From positions 3,336-8,975 of the forward strand of contig DAIBSV010000026.1 of NCBI GenBank assembly GCA_027415455.1: 5,640 nucleotides of DNA. The letters run 5' to 3'. Below are positions 1-5,046 of the stretch, one piece after another. Made by a program: the position numbers and the translations under genes. The DNA comes from Nitrospirota bacterium (GTDB taxonomy: Bacteria > Nitrospirota_A > Leptospirillia > Leptospirillales > Leptospirillaceae). The number at the start of each line of letters is the position of its first letter. The stretch's first letter is position 1. The notes under the pieces are model-generated. The model was not told where the DNA came from. It saw only the letters and a program-made list of their open reading frames with translations, and searched no databases.

Positions 1-932
1 TGGCCCGTGATCCAGCCCGGATCCGCCACGCAGAAGTACACATCCGAATCCCTGATGTCGAAGATGGCCCGGGTGGTGGCATAGGTCCCCAGCATGTACC
101 CAAGCTGCACATGGACCACCCCCTTCGGCTTGCCCGTCGTTCCCGATGTGTAGAGGACGAAGAGGGGATCGTCGCAGGAGACGGGAACGGGAGGCAGGGG
201 GCCGGAGAACCGGACCTCCTCCTGAAGGTCCGGGAGGCTGCGTTCCTCCGGGGGAAGGGTCAGGGCGGTTCCTTCCCGCGGAACGACGAGGGTCGCAGCG
301 ACCGATGGGAGTCCCTTGCGGGCGGCGCGGGCCGTTTCGAGGAGGGGGATGCGCTTGCCGCGCCGGAAGGCACAGTCCGCGGTCACGAGAATCTTGGGTT
401 CGAAGTCTTCGAGGCGGCTTCGGAGGGCGGCCTGGGAGAAGCCCGAAAAAACGACCGAATGGATGGCGCCCAGGCGGGCGCAGGCCAGCATGGCGATGAC
501 CTGGGCGGGCGTTGGCGGGAGAAAGATCGTGACCCGGTCTCCCTTGCCGACTCCGAGTTTATGGAGAATTTGCGCGAACCGGACGGTCTGGTCGAGAAGG
601 CGCCCATAGGTGAAAATCTCTTCCTCGCCCCGGTCTCCGGCCCAGATGAGGGCGACCTTGTTCGCAAAGCCGTCCCGCACATGCCGGTCGAGGGCGTTGT
701 CGCAGATGTTTCCTTCCGCTCCGGCCAGCCAGCGGCCTTCGAAGGTCTCCGGATTCCAGTCGAGAATCTTCCTGTAGGACTTTGTGAAGTGGAGGTCTTT
801 CGCAAATCCCTCCCAGAAGGCATCAGGATCGTCCACCGAAGCCCGGTAGACGCTCTCGTAATCCGGAATCCGGCTCTCCCGGACGGTTTTCGGATCGGGA
901 ACGAAGAGGGACGGCTTGGAGGAAGCATCCAT
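1..932 (-). CDS. acs: Acetyl-CoA synthetase (AMP-forming), N-terminal 310 residues, partial
   Basis: Cytoplasmic enzyme that activates acetate with ATP and CoA to acetyl-CoA through acetyl-AMP. The minus strand reads as one open frame from ATG at 932 to the left edge; the C-terminal half (family length about 640-660) lies outside. Seen: an ACAS_N-type N-terminus (residues about 25-85, with GNICDNALDRH at 75-84), then the start of the adenylate-forming domain. The phosphate-binding loop YTSGTTGKPKG is at 261-271, followed by GVVH and the family block ending ADPGWITG at 303-310. Many Acs proteins have DVGW or DIGW there; DPGW is known from the Bacillus AcsA-like branch. Start choice: AGAAGGAG at 947-940 lies 7 bases upstream. 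An overlapping ATG at 928 and one at 952 are in another frame. Acs is often inhibited by acetylation of a C-terminal lysine, which is not visible here. A related propionyl-CoA synthetase is less likely but cannot be fully excluded without the C-terminal half. Confidence 0.93.
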   Translation of the reverse strand, partial: MDASSKPSLFVPDPKTVRESRIPDYESVYRASVDDPDAFWEGFAKDLHFTKSYRKILDWNPETFEGRWLAGAEGNICDNALDRHVRDGFANKVALIWAGDRGEEEIFTYGRLLDQTVRFAQILHKLGVGKGDRVTIFLPPTPAQVIAMLACARLGAIHSVVFSGFSQAALRSRLEDFEPKILVTADCAFRRGKRIPLLETARAARKGLPSVAATLVVPREGTALTLPPEERSLPDLQEEVRFSGPLPPVPVSCDDPLFVLYTSGTTGKPKGVVHVQLGYMLGTYATTRAIFDIRDSDVYFCVADPGWITG

Positions 933-993
933 CGAAAGGCTCCTTCTGGCATCGGGTGCTGGATCGGAAGGGGATCGTCAGGAATTCCCGTCC

Positions 994-1022
994 ATTATAA
1001 AGCAGAGGGAAGGCGATGAAAA
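994..1022 (-). promoter_or_regulatory. Sigma-70-type promoter of acs
   Basis: On the minus strand a perfect TATAAT (999-994) is preceded by 17 bases and a TTTTCA -35 (1022-1017; 4 of 6 match to TTGACA). Transcription would start near 987 and leave a leader of about 55 bases before the acs ATG. Between here and the end of the TPR gene I see no convincing hairpin plus T-run, so some read-through from the upstream operon into acs is possible. Confidence 0.6.
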
Positions 1023-1075
1023 GGAAAGAGCATCCCTATCCCCCAAAAGGACAAGTCTCACTGCCCGCTTGATTC

Positions 1076-1735
1076 TCAGTTTCTCGCGAGAAGCGACTGG
1101 ATGCGGGATTTGAGCCTGGGGTTTTTGCTCATGACGACGGCTCTCCGGAACTCCTTCCGGGCTTTCTTACGGAGACCCATCCGGCTGTGGACCAACCCCA
1201 TGGTGGCGAGAAGGAGGGGATTGTCCGGATGTCGGACGAGGGCCTCGTGAAGGAAGAGATGGGCTTCCGGGAGATTCCCGGAATCGAGGTCAATCCGGCC
1301 CATGAGGGTTCGGAAGCCGCTGGGCCAGTTTTTCCGGTCGAGAATCGGTCGAAGGGTTTCCCGGGCTCTCGCGGGTTGATGGCGCACGAGTTCCATGTCG
1401 GCCAGATTGAGGGTCAGGACCGTCGCGTTCGGATAGAGACGATGGGCGTGGATCAGGATGCGGTAGGCCATGTCGGTCCTCCCCTCGCGATCCCGGATGA
1501 GGGCCATCTGGTTCAGGAGGAAGGGGGAGGGGCCAAAACGGGCGATGGTCGTTTCGGTCAGGCGGCGCGCCGGTGCGAGCTGACCCTCTTCCAGAAGAAG
1601 GCGGCTCCGGTGGAGGAGCGCCATGCGTTCGTCGGCCGGATTGTTGATGGTCGCGCAGGCGGAGAAGGCCAGAAGGAGGAGAAATCCTCCCAGGAGCCGT
1701 ATCCGGATTCCATCGAGGAGGGTGATTTTTCGCAT
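1076..1735 (-). CDS. TPR-repeat lipoprotein
   Basis: Predicted lipid-anchored periplasmic protein of 219 residues. Residues 1-26 form a lipoprotein signal peptide: charged start, hydrophobic stretch LLGGFLLLLAF, then FSAC with Cys27 as the lipidated residue. The box has Phe rather than Leu at -3, and position +2 is Ala, which favours sorting to the outer membrane over inner-membrane retention. The rest is all-helical, with roughly five tetratricopeptide-like units (about 35-70, 71-103, 105-135, 138-171, 172-205). TPR signatures such as NLPEAHLFLHEALVRHPDNP (154-173) and the Met-Gly / Ala-x-x-x-Phe pattern in the last repeat are visible. TPRs serve as protein-binding scaffolds; the partner is unknown. 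The arrangement resembles PilF/PilW- or NrfG-like proteins, but no pilus or cytochrome genes are in view. AAGGAG lies 7 bases before ATG. It starts 27 bases after the stop of the outer-membrane gene and is probably co-transcribed with it. Confidence 0.82.
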   Translation of the reverse strand: MRKITLLDGIRIRLLGGFLLLLAFSACATINNPADERMALLHRSRLLLEEGQLAPARRLTETTIARFGPSPFLLNQMALIRDREGRTDMAYRILIHAHRLYPNATVLTLNLADMELVRHQPARARETLRPILDRKNWPSGFRTLMGRIDLDSGNLPEAHLFLHEALVRHPDNPLLLATMGLVHSRMGLRKKARKEFRRAVVMSKNPRLKSRIQSLLARN

Positions 1736-1762
1736 GGGAATTCTCCTTGGGATGTTATAGGC

Positions 1763-2836
1763 TCATTCGCCCCGATAACCGAACGGACCGTTATAGTAAA
1801 CGGTGATCGTTCCCATCGGGGTATAGGTGGACGGATAGTTGGACTGATAAACGGGAAAGCCCATGGCGAGTCCCCAAGTGACCGAGACGCGCTCTGTGTC
1901 GGGCCAGGTGATCTCCACGCCCGGATCCACCCAGAGAAAACTCCAGGCCGGGGCGTTGGCGGGGCCGAAGAGGAGGCTCTGGCCCGTCTGGCTCTCTCCG
2001 AAGAATTCGAGGACATAGCCGGCTCCCCACTTGTCGTTCAGGACATGCTCGAAGGCTCCGGAAAACCAGAGAAGGTTGCCGTTGACGACGGTCTGGGCCT
2101 GGGGTGTCGTCACGAGACCGTTGTTGAAGGTGAAGCCGGATCCCACCTGGGTCGGGTTCTCGATGATGTCCCCGAGTTCCAGATAGAGCATGAAGGGCTT
2201 GAAATGCTTGCGCATGATCAGGTAGAGGCCCTCGTCAAACGTTCCGTCTCCGGTCTGGTCGACGGTGAACAGCTGGGGATTCAGATTGAGAAAATGCCCG
2301 GTGGGCAGCGTGAACTGGTATTCGAGGGTGAGGGCCGGCCGCGCCCAGAAGTGATAGGGATCCGCGTCGTCGGTGAGCTGTTGCTTGAGCCAGATAATCG
2401 AGTCTCCCATTCCGAAGGTGTTGACGGTCGTTCCGGCCGGGGTCGTCGGATAGGAGCCCTGGTTGGCGACGAAGGGAACGAGGAAGTCGAACTCCCAGTT
2501 CTTGATCAGCCCGATTGAAATCCTCTGGGGCATGTAAAGTGAAGAAAATCCAATTTTCGGTTGCAGATAATCGAACCAGTAAGGTTCGTAGAAAAAGGAT
2601 CCGACCGGTTCAACCTCGGCCGTCCCCGTGAACATTGGACCGCTGGTGTTGGGACCCCAGGAAAGATAGTGGGGAGCCATTTCGGCCAGGTCGGGGATGA
2701 GGTCTCCGTTCACATCCTGGGGCCCTTCCATGGCTTCGTCAGCCCGGGCCGCTATCCCGGAAAGAAGGATCAGGCAAAGGGAGAGCGCCGGGAAAAAACA
2801 TCGGAAAACGGCCAAGTTAAGAGGAAAAAAATTCAT
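1763..2836 (-). CDS. Outer-membrane beta-barrel protein with signal peptide
   Basis: Exported protein of 357 residues, family not recognised by name. A Sec signal peptide occupies residues 1-32 (hydrophobic core FFPALSLCLILLSGIAA, cleavage after ARA at 30-32). The mature part is rich in Tyr, Trp, Phe and Gly with alternating short hydrophobic stretches, for example ISIGLIKNWEFDFLVPFV (106-123), ARPALTLEYQFTLP (165-178) and RVSVTWGLAMGFPVY (316-330). This is typical of a transporter-like barrel, as in the MetA-pathway/OmpA-like porin fold. It does not end in an aromatic residue (last residues YRGE), unlike classical porins. Two Asp-rich loops resemble calcium sites: DVNGDLIPD at 41-49 near the mature N-terminus, and DQTGDGTFDE at 193-202. 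No TonB box or plug domain is visible. GAGGG lies 7 bases upstream of ATG. It heads the operon with the TPR lipoprotein, and its promoter region carries two Fur-box-like sites, so iron-dependent expression is likely. Transported substrate unknown. Confidence 0.8.
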   Translation of the reverse strand: MNFFPLNLAVFRCFFPALSLCLILLSGIAARADEAMEGPQDVNGDLIPDLAEMAPHYLSWGPNTSGPMFTGTAEVEPVGSFFYEPYWFDYLQPKIGFSSLYMPQRISIGLIKNWEFDFLVPFVANQGSYPTTPAGTTVNTFGMGDSIIWLKQQLTDDADPYHFWARPALTLEYQFTLPTGHFLNLNPQLFTVDQTGDGTFDEGLYLIMRKHFKPFMLYLELGDIIENPTQVGSGFTFNNGLVTTPQAQTVVNGNLLWFSGAFEHVLNDKWGAGYVLEFFGESQTGQSLLFGPANAPAWSFLWVDPGVEITWPDTERVSVTWGLAMGFPVYQSNYPSTYTPMGTITVYYNGPFGYRGE

Positions 2837-2859
2837 TATGCGACCCTCAACGAATGTAA

Positions 2860-2876
2860 ATGATACTGAGTATCAT
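2860..2876. promoter_or_regulatory. Second Fur-box-like operator (17-base perfect palindrome)
   Basis: ATGATACT-G-AGTATCAT is a perfect inverted repeat with 8-base arms around one central base. Its inner 15 bases match the Fur 7-1-7 consensus TGATAATnATTATCA at 12 of 14 defined positions, with the two mismatches placed symmetrically. It lies 24 bases upstream of the outer-membrane protein ATG and overlaps a TATGAT (minus strand, 2877-2872) that could be a second -10, though its -35 is poor. Fur-family binding is inferred; another Fur paralogue or a metal regulator with similar half-sites is possible. Confidence 0.62.
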
Positions 2877-2879
2877 ATG

Positions 2880-2897
2880 ATTTTAAGATCTTAAAAT
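2880..2897. repeat. 18-base perfect palindrome in the outer-membrane gene leader
   Basis: ATTTTAAGATCTTAAAAT equals its own reverse complement with no spacer. It sits immediately next to the 17-base Fur-like palindrome, and the two share an additional overlapping palindrome ATCATATGAT (2872-2881). It is purely AT-rich apart from the central GATC. It may be a binding site for a dimeric regulator or an AT-rich melting element. It does not match the Fur consensus. Confidence 0.55.
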
Positions 2898-2900
2898 AGA

Positions 2901-2914
2901 GCGATCGAAATCGC
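2901..2914 (-). promoter_or_regulatory. Small UUCG-loop hairpin in the predicted 5' leader
   Basis: On the minus strand the sequence reads GCGAT-TTCG-ATCGC, a 5-bp stem closed over a UUCG tetraloop, the loop type that stabilises RNA hairpins. The closing pair is U-A rather than the optimal C-G. It lies about 25-40 bases after the predicted transcription start of the outer-membrane gene and is not followed by a T-run on that strand, so it is not an obvious terminator. An mRNA-stabilising role is only a suggestion. Confidence 0.35.
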
Positions 2915-2932
2915 AAGAGCTTTTTTGATATT

Positions 2933-2951
2933 GAATATGATTCTCATTTTC
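2933..2951 (-). promoter_or_regulatory. Fur box overlapping the -10 of the outer-membrane gene promoter
   Basis: The minus strand reads GAAAATGAGAATCATATTC, matching the 19-base Fur consensus GATAATGATAATCATTATC at 15 positions. The core ATGAGAATCAT is intact. The site begins exactly at the predicted -10 hexamer, the classical position for iron-dependent repression. Together with the site at 2860-2876 it gives two Fur sites about 74 bases apart (centre to centre) upstream of one start codon. Confidence 0.65.
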
Positions 2952-2974
2952 TTTTTTTGTTTTGCATTTGTCAA
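2946..2974 (-). promoter_or_regulatory. Sigma-70-type promoter of the outer-membrane protein operon
   Basis: On the minus strand a perfect TTGACA -35 (2974-2969) is followed by a 17-base, A-rich spacer and GAAAAT as -10 (2951-2946; 4 of 6 match). The predicted start lies near 2939, giving a leader of about 100 bases that contains the hairpin, the 18-base palindrome and the second Fur-like site. Confidence 0.6.
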
Positions 2975-3046
2975 TCCCGATATCCCGGGAGGATGGGGGA
3001 AGAAGGTTTTTCTTGTGGAAAATAGTCGAGAATTGTCGGAAAAGGC

Positions 3047-3075
3047 TCTTGAAACTAGGAAAAAAATTTTCAAGA
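3047..3075. repeat. Inverted repeat upstream of the DUF202-like gene
   Basis: TCTTGAAA (3047-3054) and TTTCAAGA (3068-3075) form perfect 8-base arms around 13 bases of mostly A. The repeat overlaps the candidate promoter elements of the downstream gene, so it could be an operator. No regulator family is recognisable from it, and chance is possible in such AT-rich sequence. Confidence 0.3.
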
Positions 3076-3096
3076 ATCAGTGAACGCCAATAAAAT
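3067..3096 (+). promoter_or_regulatory. Candidate promoter of the DUF202-like gene
   Basis: TTTTCA (3067-3072), an 18-base spacer and TAAAAT (3091-3096; 5 of 6 match to TATAAT) lie 39 bases before the ATG. A competing reading is TTGAAA (3049-3054), a 17-base spacer and AAGAAT (3072-3077). Neither can be preferred firmly. Confidence 0.35.
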
Positions 3097-3134
3097 GTTC
3101 CGAACGATCCATTGCCGAACAGGGAGTCCCGATC

Positions 3135-3491
3135 ATGAAAAATGAAACGAAACCCTCCCATCATCCTCCCCGATTTTCCATCACCGGTCCCCTGAGCTTT
3201 TCCGATCAGATCGCCTTCGACCAGTTCGTCCTGGCCATCGAGCGGAATTTTCTTCTCCATGTGACGACCGGCCTCAATCTGATCGTGGTGGGGCTGGCGA
3301 TGTTCCGGTTCTTCAGTCGAAATCCGAACGATCTCTATGTCGGTGTCGGCATCGCGGCCTTCTGTATTTCCTTTCTGGTGATCGCGAAAGGGACTGCCGA
3401 TTTTCTGAGAATGCGGAAGGACCTCTCGCGGATGAATGAAATCATCCAGGCCAGTCATTCCGGCTACTCTTCCCGTACGAACGCCGGTTAA
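3135..3491 (+). CDS. DUF202-like (YidH-type) small inner-membrane protein
   Basis: A 118-residue protein with two predicted membrane helices (about 44-60 and 67-85) joined by a short polar loop SRNPNDL, and with charged ends. The segment LAIERNFLLHVTTGLNLIVVG (residues 33-53, written here without its following FRFF) matches the DUF202 pattern Leu-Ala-x-Glu-Arg-Thr-x-Leu...Arg-Thr-x-Leu...Gly, followed by RFF at 58-60. It has Asn38 in place of the usual Thr and Thr44 in place of the usual second Arg. Function of the family is not established; members are small membrane proteins of unknown role. AGGGAG (3121-3126) lies 8 bases before ATG, supporting this start. It is transcribed divergently from the outer-membrane protein operon and separated from thiG by 98 bases holding a separate candidate promoter, so it is probably its own transcription unit. 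Confidence 0.75.
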   Translation: MKNETKPSHHPPRFSITGPLSFSDQIAFDQFVLAIERNFLLHVTTGLNLIVVGLAMFRFFSRNPNDLYVGVGIAAFCISFLVIAKGTADFLRMRKDLSRMNEIIQASHSGYSSRTNAG

Positions 3492-3519
3492 GCGGCTCCC
3501 CAACTCCTGACTTCTGCGG

Positions 3520-3548
3520 TTGCCCCCCCGGTCCGTCCGTCTTAAAAT
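3520..3548 (+). promoter_or_regulatory. Candidate promoter of the thiG operon
   Basis: TTGCCC (3520-3525; 4 of 6), a 17-base spacer and TAAAAT (3543-3548; 5 of 6) would start transcription near 3555, giving a leader of about 35 bases before thiG. That is far too short for a TPP riboswitch, and I see no THI-box sequence (CUGAGA in a suitable fold) between 3492 and 3589. The thiG ribosome site AAAGGGGG is at 3578-3585. Confidence 0.45.
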
Positions 3549-3589
3549 AAAAGGAGAAGCCATCACATCCAATCCGCAAAGGGGGATCC

Positions 3590-4408
3590 ATGACAGCAGG
3601 CACCGTCGCAGCCAATGAAGGGCGGATCGTCGACGACGATCCCTTGACCATCGCCGGAACCACCTTCCGTTCCCGTCTCTGGATCGGAACCGGCAAATAC
3701 CGCTCTTTCGAGGAGACCCGGAAGGTCATTCTCGAATCGGGGGCCGACGTGGTGACGGTGGCAGTCCGCCGGGTCAACATCTTGAGGAAGGATGAGCCGA
3801 ACCTCCTGGACTTTCTCCCTCCCTCGGAATTCCACATTCTCCCGAACACCGCGGGATGCTACACGGTGGAAGAGGCTCTCCGGTATGCGCGACTGGCCCG
3901 GGAAGCCGGGATCTCGCCCCTGGTCAAGCTCGAGGTAATCGGCGATCAGAAGACGCTTTTTCCGGATGTCATCGGTCTGGTGGAGGCGGCCCGCATTCTG
4001 GTGCGGGAAGGATCGATCGTCTTTCCCTACACGAACGACGACCCGGTCATTGCGAAAAAACTGGCCGACGTGGGCTGTGCCGCCGTGATGCCTCTGGCCG
4101 CTCCCATCGGCTCCGGCCTCGGAATCAGAAACCCCTACAATATCCGGATCATCCAGGAGACGGTCTCTCTCCCCGTCATTGTGGACGCCGGGGTGGGCTG
4201 CGCCTCCGATGCCGCGATCGCCATGGAGATGGGCGTGGACGGTGTCCTCATGAACACGGCGGTGGCCGAGGCCCGCGATCCGGTGCTGATGGCCCGGGCC
4301 ATGAAAAATGCCATACTGGCAGGGCGCGATTCCTACCGGGCCGGCCGGATGCCCCGGAGGCTCTATGCCAGCGCGTCAAGCCCCCTTCCGGGAATGCTGG
4401 GCTCCTGA
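3590..4408 (+). CDS. thiG: Thiazole synthase ThiG
   Basis: Cytoplasmic TIM-barrel enzyme of thiamine biosynthesis. It condenses 1-deoxy-D-xylulose 5-phosphate, dehydroglycine and the sulfur carried by ThiS thiocarboxylate into the thiazole phosphate moiety. The 272 residues cover the whole family (usual length about 255-270) with a 17-residue N-terminal extension relative to the Bacillus protein. Visible motifs: GTGKY (33-37), the block VAVRRVNI (57-64), PNTAGC (85-90), LVKLEVIGD (111-119) with the Schiff-base lysine Lys113 and Glu115, PYTNDDP (146-152), PIGSGLGI (172-179) and VDAGVG (198-203) with Asp199. Lys113, Glu115 and Asp199 all sit at a constant offset of 17 from Lys96, Glu98 and Asp182 of Bacillus ThiG. 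Its stop overlaps the next start as TGATG. The sulfur carrier ThiS and its partners ThiF/ThiO/ThiH are not in view, so they must be elsewhere or further away. Confidence 0.97.
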   Translation: MTAGTVAANEGRIVDDDPLTIAGTTFRSRLWIGTGKYRSFEETRKVILESGADVVTVAVRRVNILRKDEPNLLDFLPPSEFHILPNTAGCYTVEEALRYARLAREAGISPLVKLEVIGDQKTLFPDVIGLVEAARILVREGSIVFPYTNDDPVIAKKLADVGCAAVMPLAAPIGSGLGIRNPYNIRIIQETVSLPVIVDAGVGCASDAAIAMEMGVDGVLMNTAVAEARDPVLMARAMKNAILAGRDSYRAGRMPRRLYASASSPLPGMLGS

Positions 4409-5046
4409 TGGGAACTGTCCGCCCGGCGGAGGTGCTGGGCTCCCTTCTGTATGTGACCCCGGAAGAATTTCCCCTGAAGGATCTCGTACTTCGGACCATC
4501 GAAGGGGTGAGGGGCGGAATCACCTCGGTCCAGTTGCGACGGAAACAGGCCTCAGGGTGGGAGTTTTCCGAGCTCGTTCGCCTTTTCCGGGACAATGTTC
4601 CGGCCGGATTTCCCTGGCTCGTCAACCGGAGGCTGGATTACGCGCTGGCGGGTGCCGCCACCGGCCTTCATCTCCCTTCCCTCCATCCTTCGATTCCCCG
4701 GATGAGGGAGCACATGAGCCGACCGCTCCTGGTCGGGGTTTCGGTGCATTCCCTGGCCACGGCCCTCGAAGCCGTGAAGGAGGGGGCCGATTATCTGATC
4801 GCGGGACCGGTCTTCGACACCCCCTCCAAACGGTCTTTTGGCGCTCCGCTCGGTCTTTCGATCCTTCGCGAGATCGTCCGGGAGGTGCCGCTCCCGGTCT
4901 GGGCCATCGGAGGAATCGGGGAGAAAGAAGCTCCCCGCATCCGTGAAACGGGGGCCTTCGGCATGGCGGTCATGGGGGCCCTCTCATATACGCCCGATCC
5001 GGTGGCGGCCGCCTTCGGCCTGAGACGGGCCTGGACCCGTGGCTAA
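4408..5046 (+). CDS. tenI: ThiE/TenI-family protein, probably thiazole tautomerase (TenI-like)
   Basis: A 212-residue TIM-barrel of the thiamine phosphate synthase/TenI family, starting one base inside the thiG stop (TGATG), hence translationally coupled. Family motifs: YVTP (15-18), QLRRK (42-46), LVNRRLD (71-77), GLHLPS (86-91), GVSVHS (110-115), AGPVFDTPSK (132-141) and WAIGGI (165-170). True ThiE carries VNDRVD and HLGQ.D, whose two aspartates (Asp93 and Asp112 in Bacillus ThiE) bind magnesium. Here the first is Arg74 and the second is absent after HLPS. The LPS motif and SVHS with His114 agree with Bacillus TenI, where the equivalent His122 is implicated in thiazole tautomerisation, the step directly after ThiG. 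I therefore infer a tautomerase aromatising the ThiG product. An automatic annotation would probably read thiE; a divergent ThiE remains possible, since Ser112, Lys141 and the GG phosphate motif are kept. Confidence 0.8.
   Translation: MGTVRPAEVLGSLLYVTPEEFPLKDLVLRTIEGVRGGITSVQLRRKQASGWEFSELVRLFRDNVPAGFPWLVNRRLDYALAGAATGLHLPSLHPSIPRMREHMSRPLLVGVSVHSLATALEAVKEGADYLIAGPVFDTPSKRSFGAPLGLSILREIVREVPLPVWAIGGIGEKEAPRIRETGAFGMAVMGALSYTPDPVAAAFGLRRAWTRG

Noticed and set aside
383..952. Minus-strand open frame with ATG at 952, upstream of the chosen acs start
   Set aside because: It is in a different frame from the acs domain sequence and yields a Ser/Arg/Pro-rich product. The AGAAGGAG at 947-940 is correctly spaced for the ATG at 932 instead.
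111..1019. Plus-strand open frame of 302 codons over the acs gene
   Set aside because: The minus strand encodes an unmistakable acetyl-CoA synthetase with the YTSGTTGKPKG motif. The plus-strand translation has no family features.
1000..1075. Possible intrinsic terminator between the TPR gene and acs
   Set aside because: Only short imperfect pairing (GGGCA with TGTCC) is present and the T-rich stretch is not adjacent to a stable stem, so I did not call it.
1187..2518. Long plus-strand open frame of 443 codons antisense to the TPR and outer-membrane genes
   Set aside because: The opposite strand gives a signal peptide, lipobox, TPRs and a barrel with ribosome sites. The plus-strand product is low-complexity, rich in Gly/Glu/Arg, has no ribosome site or recognisable domain, and spans two genes. 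It is a by-product of GC-rich codon use.
2899..2926. Plus-strand hairpin GCGAT-CGAA-ATCGC followed by TTTTTT, resembling a terminator
   Set aside because: The stem is only 5 bp and the T-run begins 6 bases after it. No plus-strand gene ends nearby, so nothing would need terminating there.
2883..3572. Minus-strand open frame of 229 codons across the intergenic region and the DUF202-like gene
   Set aside because: It runs through AT-rich regulatory sequence and antisense to a membrane protein with a good ribosome site. Its composition shows no fold or motif.
3856..4407. Upstream extension of the ThiE/TenI frame inside thiG
   Set aside because: The first 184 codons are an out-of-frame reading of thiG. 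Family homology begins only at the ATG at 4408 that overlaps the thiG stop.
5019..5030. CTGAGA sequence resembling a THI-box element of a TPP riboswitch
   Set aside because: It lies inside the 3' end of the tenI coding sequence, with no surrounding riboswitch architecture and no thiamine gene start directly downstream.
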